Shown here piece by piece: positions 53,733 to 63,167 of a stretch of DNA of 64,000 nucleotides (positions are counted from its first letter, which is position 1; every line of letters starts with the position of its first letter). Under the pieces are notes generated by a model, which saw nothing but the letters and a program-made list of their open reading frames with translations, made no database searches and was not told where the DNA came from. A program made the translations under genes and the position numbers. The stretch is from Datura wrightii (taxonomy: Eukaryota; Streptophyta; Magnoliopsida; Solanales; Solanaceae): contig JASDFA010000019.1 of the NCBI GenBank assembly GCA_035772735.1, positions 70,718,001 to 70,782,000 of the forward strand, written 5' to 3'.

Positions 53733-55166
53733 TGATCACAGGCAAAAATAGCATGCCCGAGATACGCTTTATGACTTAAATTAGTCTTGTTTATCTAAGT
53801 TATCGTATACATTTTCATGTAATTTTATATGAAGTGAAGATATGTGCTAACCAACATGATTAGCCTTTGTTTTGTAGGTTTTGATGACTTTTGAGTAACT
53901 AATCCATGAGTTGGTGAAGTAGAGGCTTGGAAACAGAATTAACACGCGAACGTCGGCAAAGAGGAGGCACAAAACAGCCCACCTGCGCGTTGGCAACGTG
54001 CCACGGCAGGCAGGCCGACCACAACAGTCCACCTGCGCATTGGCAATGTGCCACAGCAGGTTGGATGCGTGCCAAGAGGTGGCAACGTGCTGCCCAAGCA
54101 GCGTGACACGCTGCCAACGCGGCAGGGTGCTGCCGGGGCCAAATTTGGGTGATTTCCAGAGAGCTTCTGCGTCCGCAGCATGTCACGGAGGCAGTGCTCC
54201 ACGATGCACTCCGTGACACGTTGCTTGTTATTCCGAGAAAAAGTCCCACTACTATAAATAGCACACTTAGGTTTTATTTTTCAAAAATTCAGACTTGGTG
54301 GAGCAAGGATGTGGGTTACAGGCAGTTGAGGGACGAAAAGTTCAGGGTTTTTTCTCTCTTTCTTTCTTCTCTAATTCAATTGTTTGTATGATTAACACTC
54401 ATTTTATGATGATTAATCCACAAATGAGTGGCTAATTCCCTTCCTTGCTGAGGTTATGAACACTTGTGATGAATTTTGATTATTAATTATATGGTTTTTC
54501 ATCTTTTTCTTCCATGTTGTTCTATTAATTCTTGTTTCTACTGCATTGGTGTGTGGCCTACATTAATGTACATCTAAAAAGTCCGATTTCACTTGAGAGA
54601 GCACAAAATTGGAAAGTTGTGAATTAATAGGATATTGTTCTTTACTTGATTTGGGAAAATTGAGTTTTGATGTGCATTCAGGATAGAAATATACCTAAAA
54701 GTCGTATTAGTCAATTTAGGAACCGGAATTGTATGGCTAGAACATGAATTGCATTTGATCACAGAAATGTAGACGGATGGTTCATGATTCTTAAGTGAGA
54801 TTAAATACGAGAGTTTCAATCTCTTGGCAAATGTTCTTGGCTAGCAATTGGAAGAAAAGATTAACCAATTTATGATGATAATCAGTTTCATTACATCTTC
54901 TTTAACCTCAACATGTTTTTATCCATAGTCCAAATTCAAAGTAGATAATTGTTCTTAGTTTTAGTATAAAAATCTATAATACAAAATATCCACTTTTTGG
55001 TCACTTTGTTGTCAGCATATTCAGAAGTAAAATAGAGTAAACTTGAGCAAATTGCACTTAACCCAAGTCTCTGTGGGATCGATACTTGGCTTACTCAAGC
55101 CACTTACTACTTGTTCAACCACGTGCACTTGCGTGTCGGTTTTATAACCCCAAAACCACCCGAACA
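53733..55166 (+). repeat. H: solo Athila-type LTR
   Basis: 1434 bp, TGATCACAGGC to CACCCGAACA, with perfect target duplication ATCTG at 53728-53732 and 55167-55171. Its start resembles F and its end resembles G and K, so it bridges the two LTR types. It has GC palindromes at 53990-54230 and a TATA box at 54253. No coding region or primer site follows. Confidence 0.9.
54253..54260 (+). promoter_or_regulatory. TATA box of H
   Basis: TATAAATA about 30 bp after CCGTGACACGTTG. Confidence 0.6.
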
Positions 55167-55171
55167 ATCTG

Positions 55172-55476
55172 TAGTTTGATCTTGGGTGTGGGGCGCCTCC
55201 CAATGCAGTAAACCTGATAAAAATTTTCTCTGAAGTTTAGTGTCGGGCACAACGCGCCTCTCAATGTGCGTACCTTGATAGTGCCTTAGTAAAATTGTCA
55301 TAACATTTTATTTCAAACTTCAATAAATGAATGATTGGATTCATTGGAAAGTAGATTCAAAGGGATCAATTTGAAGGGTTGAATAACTCAAAAATACTTC
55401 TTAGAATGAGTTATGTGTATTTAAGGTTCACCCTTGTATGAACTAACATGAAAATTCAATTGGTAGGAAAGCTCTC
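55172..55476. other. Unassigned DNA between H and K
   Basis: About 300 bp containing 'gtgtcgggcacaacgcgcctc' and a 'tcattggaaagtagattcaaaggg' block. No ORF with recognisable features. It is the continuation of the E flank at 53699-53732. It may be part of another old repeat. Confidence 0.4.
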
Positions 55477-56982
55477 TCATCTTGGGCAGAATTGCATGCC
55501 CAACTGATACTCAAATGCTTCATTTCGACTTGTTATCTATCGTTATGAGTACATTCTCATGTGATTTTTAGTTAAAATGTGAATTTATACTAACCAACAT
55601 GATTAGGGTTGTTTTGTAGGTAAAAGGAAATTTGGGAAGCTAATATATATGTTGGTGAAGAGCGGGAATGGACTTGGAAACAAGGAGTGGAAGTTGATAA
55701 GGCAGAGCAGCAAAAATAAGGGCTCCGTGATATAGTCGTGTCACGCTGTCATCATGGAGGCATTCTGCCTCAGATGAATTAATTTTGCCAAATTCCAGTG
55801 GAGGCTCACATTACCTCCATGACACGGAGGCAGTGCTCCGTGATGCACTCCGTGTCACATTGAGTGTAATTACCCGGAACCTCAAGTTCCAGTGCAGGTG
55901 TGCGTTAGCACCGTGGCATGGAGGAAAGGCTCCGCGATGCAAGCCGTGCCACGTTGAGGTGCAATTGCTTGGGAGACGAGTTCCAGTGAGGGTCCGCGAT
56001 ACCCCCGTGGCACGGAAGGAGTGCTTCGCGATACACTCTGTGCCACGTTGCTTGTTATTCTGGGAAAAATTCTCAAGAGTATAAATAGCACACTTAGCTT
56101 TTATTTTAAACATTCTGAATTGGTTGAGCAAGAACGTGGGTTACAGGCAGTTGAGAGGATGAAAATTCTAGCGTTCTTCTCTTTCTCTTTCTCTTTAATC
56201 TCAATTGTTTGTCTGAATTCTACTTATTTGATGATGTTTAATTCACAAATGAGTGGCTAAATTCACTTCTTGATGAGGTTAAGAACAATTGTAGTGGAAT
56301 GTAATTGTTGATCATTTCAGTTTTCATCTTTTCATCAATGGTTGTTCTATCAATTCTTGTTTTTACTGCATTAATGTTTGGCCAATGTTAATGTATATCT
56401 AGAAATCCAATTTTGATTTTGAAAAGGAAAGAAATTGGAAAGATGTGAATTGGTAGGATACGATCTTTTCTTAGCTGTAAAAAATTTGAGAAAAGATTTA
56501 CATTCAGAATAGAAATATATCTGAAAGTCTTATTAGTCAATTAAGGAATCGGTTATGTATGGCTAGAGCATGAAATTCTTTTATCACAGAAATGTAGATT
56601 AAGGTTCTTGATTCTTAAATTGGATAGGAGTCGAAAGATCCAATCCATAGGCAATAATTATTGATTAGCAACCGAAGAAAAGATTAGCTGAATTGAATTG
56701 ATAAATTGCTTCCCTACATGTTTGTTTTAACCTCAGATTTCTCATTGCTATTGTTCAAACTCAAATTATAATCTTAACTTAGATTTTTATCACGTAGTAA
56801 ACTTTAACTCTCAAAACGTTATTTATTTGGTTGTCTGCATTCATAAAGATAGAGGTCACTGACGCTTAAGTTAATTAATACCGTAGTTCAGTCCCTATGG
56901 GATCGATACCTGGCTTGAAATAAGCCACTTTACTACTTGTTCGACCACGTGCACTTGCGTGTAGTCACCACAGCACCGAACA
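55477..56982 (+). repeat. K 5' LTR
   Basis: About 1506 bp. The expected start TGATCTTGGGC reads TCATCTTGGGC. It ends CAGCACCGAACA. GC palindromes (CGTGNCACG type) are at 55735-56050 and the TATA box is at 56080. Confidence 0.8.
56080..56087 (+). promoter_or_regulatory. TATA box of K LTR
   Basis: TATAAATA following TGCCACGTTG and GGGAAAAATTCTC, the same arrangement as G. Confidence 0.65.
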
Positions 56983-56988
56983 AGTTTT

Positions 56989-57006
56989 TGGCTCCATTGT
57001 CGGGGA
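56989..57006 (+). promoter_or_regulatory. K primer-binding site (Asp tRNA)
   Basis: TGGCTCCATTGTCGGGGA, three bases off the TGGCGCCGTTGCCGGGGA type, 6 bases after the LTR end. Confidence 0.8.
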
Positions 57007-57093
57007 CTAGCAATTGGTAAATTTATTTTGTTAGTGTTAGTTTACAAATTCTACATAAGTGCTGACAACTTGATCTTAGCCTATCTCTTGCAG

Positions 57094-58700
57094 ATATTGA
57101 ATTCTTCTGAACACTGGCAAGAGATAAGGAGTTGGTGGATTCATATATAGAGCCGGAGAGACAATTTCATCGTCAAAGAAGGGAAGCTCTAGAGAAGAAG
57201 CTGTAGTTGTCAAGACGGGAAATTCTGGAGCAACAACAGAATCCACCACTTGAGGGCAGTTTTAGTACTCGAGGAAATGGCAGCAAGGCCGGTTCGCGAA
57301 GTGGCAATCCCACATGCAAACAATGTTACATCTAGTATTCGCAGACCATAGCCAGGAGGGAGGTTTGAGCTTAAATAGAACATGGTGCAGTTGTTGCACA
57401 CCAGCGGGCAATTCACAGGTCTCCCTCATGAAGATCCACAACAACATCTCCAAAACTTTTTGGAGATAAGTGACACTTACATCCCCGCTGGAGTATCATC
57501 CGATTACATGAGGCCTACATTATTCCCATTTTCATTATTGGGGGAAGCAAAGAGGTGGTTGAAAGCTGAACCACCTAACTCTATCACCACTTGGGATGAT
57601 CTTGCAAGAAAGTTTTTGATACGATTCTTTCCATCTGAGAAAACAGCAAGACTTAGAAGTCAGATTCTAAGTTTTAAACAAAGAGAGGGTGAGAATCTGT
57701 ATCAAGCTTGGGAAAAGTTCAAATCAATGTTAAGGGATTGTCCTCACCATCACCAGTCCAATGATGTGTTGGTGCATACTTTCATTGAGGGTTTGGAACC
57801 ACATACAAAAATTTTGCTAGACTCAGCAGCTGGGGGACAGGCATTAGAAAAGACTTATGAGGTGCTTTATACTTTGTTAAATCGTATTTCACAGGGAAAT
57901 CCAGAGTGGAATGCGGACTCATCACGAGGAGGAACAAGAAAGCGGTAAGAGTCTTTGAGGTGGATGGTTTTACCGCTATCGCTGCCCAGATAGCTGTGTT
58001 GCAAAATCAACTCAACACCCACTTCAGCAGTATGAGCTTGAAATAAGCACAAGCCCCAGTCAATGTAGTGCAACAGGTATGGTGTGAAGTATGTGGGAGT
58101 AATGAACACTCAGCTGAGTGTTGTGGTGCAAATCTAGATTTAGTAAACTTTGTTGGGAATGTCCAGAGGAATAATAATCAACAGTATGGCAACAATTACA
58201 ACTCAAATTGGAGGAATCATCAGAATTTCTCTTGGGGTAGTAATAGCCATCAAGGGCAGAGTTCGAATCAGGGTGTGCAGAGAATCAAAGGGGGCATCAG
58301 AATTTTCAGTCGCAATACAGAGGAAACAATGCACCTCCTCCACCACCCAACAACATTGAGGACATGTTTCAAACACTTATAGCTAGCCAAGCGCAAATGC
58401 AGGCTGATTATGTGAAATTGGCGGCAGACATGAAAAATCAGCAGTTAGCTACAAAGACGTTGGAGTACCAGTTTGGACAACTAGCTGGAGCTAAAAACAC
58501 CAGGCCCAGATGAGGACCACCGAGTGACACTGACACAAATCCCAAGCAGGTCAATGTAGTGACCACAAAGAGTGGACTACAACTCAAGGAGGTGGAACCA
58601 GAAACACCACCTCAGCAATCAGGAGCAGTGGAAAAAGATAGGGAACATGATGATGAGAGGGGAAGGAAAAGGCAGCTGAAGCAGAAAGACCACCACCCCC
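57094..58700 (+). pseudogene. K gag, broken
   Basis: Preceded by CTCTTGCAG at 57086-57094. The N-terminal part has stops. The capsid part is open for 188 codons (57382-57948): MVQLLHTSGQFTG, HEDPQQHLQNFLEIS, FPFSLLGEAKRWLKAEPPNS, WDDLARKFLIRFFPSEKTARLR, LRDCPHHHQSNDVLVHTFIEGLEPHTKILLDSAAGGQ. A one-base indel near 57940 shifts the frame, and a CX2CX4HX4C knuckle (CEVCGSNEHSAECC) follows at about 58083-58124 in the new frame. Then come a Gln-rich linker and the PPPPFPQRLKKHK-like segment near 58690. Same domain plan as F. Confidence 0.82.
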
Positions 58701-59331
58701 GTTCCCTCAAAGATTAAAGAAGCACAAGGATGAAGCTTGCTTTAAGAAGTTCATGGAGGTACTGAAACAGGTACACATTAATTTACCTTTGGTTGATGTT
58801 TTGCAGGGAGTGCTGAAACATGCAATGTATATCAAGGACATCGTAGCAAATAAAAGCAGATTGACGGAGTATGCTACGGTGGCGCTTACTGAGGAGTGCA
58901 CTTCCCGGATACAGAACAGGTTGTCGACAAAGCTCAAGGACCCTGGGAGCTTTAATATTCAGATCACAATCGGGCAAAGAATCTGAGCTCACAGACTATG
59001 TGATTTGGGAGCGAGCATAAACTTGATACAGACATCGGTGTTCAAGAAGTTGGGGCTGGGCAGTCCTAGACCAACTACAGTTATCTTGCAGCTAGCAGAC
59101 CATTCTTTGGCCAGACCAGATGGTATTGTGGAGGATGTGCTAGTGCAAGTGGGCTCTCTCATTTTCCTGGTAGATTTTATTATCTTGGATTTTGAGTCGG
59201 ATGCGGAAGTCCCATTTATTTTGGGACGTCCTTTCTTGGAAACCGGGCGAGCGTTGATTGATGTAGCTGCGGGGCAGCTAACCATGCGAGCGCATGATAA
59301 AGTGGAGGTGTTGATGTGTATAAGGCCATGA
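58690..59331 (+). pseudogene. K aspartic protease region, one stop
   Basis: FMEVLKQVHINLPLVDVLQGVLKHAMYIKDIV and TEECTSRIQNRLSTKLKDPGSF lead to a TGA at 58984. The same frame then continues with LCDLGASINLIQTSVF (catalytic Asp, Athila DLGAS form), VDFIILDFESDAEVPFILGRPFLETGRALID and MRAHDKVEV. One base is missing near 59298, which moves the frame to that of RT. It lies between gag and RT as in F. Confidence 0.82.
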
Positions 59332-60623
59332 AGCTTCCGACCATTTATGAGGAGCTATCATCAATCAATGTGCTAAACCAGGAAGCAATTCTTCAGATTG
59401 CTGATTCTCAAGATCCATTGGAGAGAGCTTTGATGGGCTCCGATCATTTCGAAGACAGGAATACGTTTGAGATGGTGCAGATGTTGAACGAACCAAAATG
59501 GTTTCTTAGGAAGCAAGACTTTCAGCCATTGATGAGGTCCTTGGAACCATTGCCAAAACCATCTATTGAGGAAGCACCAAAACTGGAGTTGAAGACATTG
59601 CCTCCACATCTGAAGTATGTATTTTTGGGGGAAGATGACACCTTGCCAGTCATCACCTCCGCGGAACTGACGGAGGCACAGGTAAAGGATGCATTGGTGG
59701 TTCTCAAGAGGAGGAAGAAAACAATGGGGTGGCAAATGTTAGACATTAGGGGAATCAATCCATCCTTTTGCACACACAGAATTTTTATGGAGGAAGGAGC
59801 AAAGCCAACTGTACAACATCAGCGGAGGTTGAATCTGGTGATAAAGGATGTAGTTAGGAAGGAAGTGATCAAGTGGCTTGATGCAGGTGTGGTATATCCC
59901 ATTTTAGACAGTGAATGGGTCAGTCCCATTCAGTGTGTCCCAAAGAAAGGAGGGATGACCGTGGTCACCAATGAGAAGAATGAGTTGATTCCTACACGCA
60001 CAGTCACAGGCTGGCGAATTTGCATGGACTACAGAAAGCTCAATGAGGCCACAAGGAAAGATCATAATCCTATCCCATTTATTGATAAGATATTGGACAG
60101 GTTGGCAGGTCAAGAATATTATTGTTTCCTTGATGGATATTCTGGCTATAACAAAATAGCCATAGCACCGGAGGACCAGGAGAAGACCACTTTCACATGT
60201 CCTTATGGGACATATGCTTTCAGGTGGATGCCATTTGGTCTATGCAATGCACCCGCCACATTCCAGAGATACATGATAGCGATCTTTCATAAAATGGTGG
60301 AAGATTTTGTCGAGGTATTTATGGATGATTTTTCTATTTTCGGTAATTCGTTTGCTACATGTTTGCAGAATCTTGACAGGGTGTTAGCTCGATGTGAAGA
60401 CTCCAACCTTGTACTCAACTGGGAGAAATGCCATTTTTTAGTCAAGGAGGGTATCGTCCTTGGCCATAAGATGTCCTTCAAGGGGTTGGAAGTCGATCGT
60501 GCAAAGATCGAAATGATTGAAAAGCTACCACCACCTGTGCCAGTGAAGGTTGTTCGCAGTTTTCTCGGACATACAGGGTTCTACAGGCAGTTCATCAAGA
60601 ACTCCTCTAAAATTTCTAGATAG
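59316..60623 (+). pseudogene. K reverse transcriptase, 435 codons open
   Basis: The nominal ATG at 59316 lies just after the frameshift. The protein is really the continuation of gag-PR. Residues ~1-150 are the Athila PR-RT linker (KPSIEEAPKLELKTLPPHLKYVFLG; ITSAELTEAQV; MGWQMLDIRGINPSFCTHRI). The RT domain follows: EVIKWLDAGVVYPILDSEWVSP, CVPKKGGMTVV, WRICMDYRKLN, PIPFIDKILDRLAG, FCFLDGYSGY-like motif A (Asp kept), FGLCNAPATFQRYM, VFMDDFSIFG (catalytic box F-M-D-D) and the LGHKMS connection. All key residues are present, so this domain could be active if expressed. It ends at a TAG at 60621; RNase H follows in the same frame. Confidence 0.88.
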
Positions 60624-61290
60624 ATATGTCGGTTTCTCGAAAAAGAGGTGAAGTTCGAGTTTGATGAGGATTGTGTTAAAGCATTCGAGGAGTTGAAACA
60701 GAAGTTGATAGAAGCACCTATTGTCATTTCTCCATATTGGGAGCAACCGTTTGAATTAATGTGTGATGCAAGTGATGTGGCTGTAGGAGCTGTATTGGGG
60801 CAGCGGAGGAATAGAATTTTTCATTCCATTCATTATGCAAGCAAAACACTTGACGCAGCCCAAGTCAATTATACAGTCATGGAAAAGGAGATGCTAGCAT
60901 TGGTGTTCGCGTTTGATAAATTCAGGTCCTACTTGGTGGGTTCTAAAGTAGTGGTGTATACTGATAATGCAGCGATTTGGTATCTGTTTAACAAGAAGGA
61001 TGCAAAGCCCGGGCTGATCAGATAGATATTGTTCTTACAAGAGTTTGACCTAGAGATTCGGGACGGAAAGGGGAGCGAGAATCAAGTGGCAGATCACCTA
61101 TTGCAATTGGAAAGCCGGTTGCATGTGAAGGAAGGTGACAGCATCAACGAAGAGTTCCCGGATGAGCAGCTCTTGGCAATAAGGGAGGCTGAAGTCCCTT
61201 GCTATGCAGACATTGTGAATTTGCTGGTTTGTGGAGTCTATCCACCGGAAGCTACGGCTCAGCAAAGAAAGAAGTTGAGACATGATTGCA
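60624..61290 (+). pseudogene. K RNase H and linker, one internal stop
   Basis: Same frame as RT. LMCDASDVAVGAVLGQ (first Asp), NYTVMEKEMLALVFAFDKFRSYLVG (Glu) and VVYTDNAAIWYLF (third Asp) keep the catalytic triad. A TAG at 61023 replaces the Trp of LIRWILLLQEF. After it, EFDLEIRDGKGSENQVADHL and a PDEQLL segment lead to the integrase. So RT to linker (59316-61290) is one frame with only two stops. Confidence 0.85.
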
Positions 61291-61354
61291 GGTATTACAT
61301 TTGGGATGAGCCGTACTTGTTTGGTATTACATTTGGGATGAGCCGTACTTGTTT
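61291..61354 (+). repeat. 32-bp perfect tandem duplication in K pol
   Basis: The segment 61291-61322 (starting GGTATTACATTTGGGATG) is repeated exactly at 61323-61354. Because 32 is not a multiple of three, it shifts the integrase frame. Confidence 0.95.
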
Positions 61355-61566
61355 AAGCAGGGACCAGATCAGGTGAAGAGAAGATGCATTCCAGAGAGCC
61401 AGATTGCAGAAGTATTGAGGAGTTGTCACTCATCATTGTATGGAGGGCATCACGGAGGCGAGCGGACAGTGCACAAGGTGCTACAGTCAGGTTTCTTTTG
61501 GCCTACACTGTTTAGAGACTCGATGGCATATGTAAAAATGTGTGATAGATGTCAAAGAACAGGTTC
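61355..61566 (+). pseudogene. K integrase zinc finger only; catalytic core absent
   Basis: CIPESQIAEVLRSCH, then LYGGHHGGERTVHKVLQSGFFWPTLF and CDRCQRTG form the complete HHCC finger of Athila integrase. Directly after CQRTG the sequence changes to an unrelated ORF. There is no GNIS...VWGIDFMGP-type core and none of the D-D-E residues follow anywhere in K within the window. A deletion fused the finger to the ORF at 61563. The element cannot integrate by its own enzyme. Confidence 0.82.
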
Positions 61567-62714
61567 CAGCAGTTCCAGCAGCACCAGCGGTTCCTAGAGG
61601 CCAACGCCGACAATACGGAACCAGATGGGTGACTGATGAGGGGAAGAAGTGGTATGCTAAACATAAAGAAACCAAATACTTCCCGGAGGAGTAGATAGCA
61701 CGGGAGCCACTGGCACAGGAATTCCCACAGATTGTACACAGGATTGACACTGCTGGGCTTAACTTCATCTTCGAAGAGCCCAGGGAGTGCAATCTCCATC
61801 TTATACGGTAGTTCTATGTCAATTGGAACCCGACCTTACGCAGTCACACCGTCAAAATCAGGGGGCAGGTTGTCACTTTTGAGCCCCATCACTTGAATGC
61901 AATCCTGGGGGCGCGAGACACAGACGCTCATGTCCTCTGACAGCTGAACATCACTCCACCCTATGCGGACATCAGACGCACCTTATGTGGAGCTCGATCG
62001 ATAGCCAGGTGGGGTAGGCACAAGGAGAGGGGCTATCATCAAACATTGCGTTACTCTCAGATGAACCGAGAAGCCCGGATTTAGTTGAAGATTGTGTGTT
62101 CCTGCCTGATCCCAGGGGTGCACATGACAGATGTCACCCGGGATAGAGTTTGCTTAGTGTATGCCCTGATGAAGGGGCTAGAAATCAATGTGGGGGCAGT
62201 GATCATCTCCGCCATGAAGAGAGCCCGACTGTATCAGGGGCGTAGATACGGGTTCAGTGGTCTGCTTAACACGTTCCTGAGGGGCCATGATATTGAGGAG
62301 GAGGCCCTAGACTACATCCCACAGATCGATAGGCGTGCCTTGGATGTCACCAAAACCAAAGCACCTGACACTACTTATGAGCTAGTGCTCACACTAGCCG
62401 AGCGACATGCTCGGGATGATCAGTACATGGCCCGCATGTACGGGATGCAAATGTTGCAGCTGCGCATAAGCGGGAGGCCGGCAACAGAGGATGAGCTTTG
62501 GCAGCTCGAGTTGGACTACCCTTTCGTCGAGAATGCCCGGGCTCTATGTAGAGTGGGGCCCGTATTTATGGAGCCCGTAGATGATGATGTCCCTACCAAT
62601 GAGGAAACATGCTGGGAGGACTCAGATGTTGAGTCAGATGAGGATGGAGGGGGCGATTCTGATATGGGAGACGAAGCAACGACACCTGATGAAGAAGTTG
62701 AATACTTCGATTGA
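61563..62714 (+). pseudogene. K ORF X: 'putative plant transposon protein'-like, with about four stops
   Basis: A single frame runs from 61563 to 62714; the last 209 codons (62085-62714) are open. N-terminal part: VTDEGKKWYAKHKETKYFPEE, then EFPQIVHRIDTAGLNFIFE, FYVNWNPTLRSHTVKIRGQ, VTFEPHHLNAILG. Open part: LKIVCSCLIPGVHMTDVTRD, VCLVYALMKGLEINVGAVI, and an acidic tail (SDVESDEDGGGDSDMGD). The order 'E/Y-FY.N / V.GK.V.F....N..LG / ..I.P..H..DVT.DR..L.Y....G..INVG' matches the plant domain I know as putative plant transposon protein (Transposase_32), often found with Athila-like elements. Its function is unknown. Stops at 61689, 61809, 61938 and 62082 are three TAG and one TGA, mostly at sites where Trp would fit. 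Confidence 0.6.
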
Positions 62715-63059
62715 TCATGGAGTTTCACTACCCGACCTTTGTGATATGTTGAAATTATGTGAACACTGGGGACAATGTTCGATTTAAGTATGGGGTGGGA
62801 GTAGTTAGGTGCTAGCTGCTTTGTTTATGTTTTGTTTTTTTGTTGTTGTGCCTGTGCTAAATGTGACCTTGTGACTCTGTGTTGTGTGTTCTGTAATTAA
62901 TTTGGTGTTTTAATGAATGTTGAGCTGCTGTGTGTTGTGTTGAGCTGCTATTGGTTGTGTTGTGTAAATATTTTTCAAATTAATAAAAAAATTTGAAATT
63001 AATATTTTTTATCTTTTTCTATCGAATTTTTCTTTTGTTGAATTTCTTTTATGTTAGGT

Positions 63060-63094
63060 TTCTCGGCCTTTGTTTTCGGTGCTTTTGCCGAGAA
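63060..63094 (+). other. Stem-loop 1 of K 3' region
   Basis: TTCTCGGC (63060-63067) pairs perfectly with GCCGAGAA (63087-63094). The 19-base loop contains TTTTCGGTGCTTTT, the same core as F (38977-38996). Confidence 0.6.
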
Positions 63095-63129
63095 TAGTTC
63101 CATTGAAGCGAAGTCGTAGATAGAGACTG

Positions 63130-63167
63130 TTCCCTATGATGGATGGATGACGACCGTCTTAAGGGAA
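63130..63167 (+). other. Stem-loop 2 of K 3' region
   Basis: TTCCCT (63130-63135) pairs with AGGGAA (63162-63167). They enclose GATGGATGGATGACGACCGT (63138-63157), identical over 20 bases to F. Confidence 0.6.

Noticed and set aside
56985..57381. Host gene first exon with splice acceptor before K gag
   Set aside because: The CTCTTGCAG and following sequence are collinear with F (35996 onward) and lie directly after an Asp-tRNA primer site, so they belong to the element leader.
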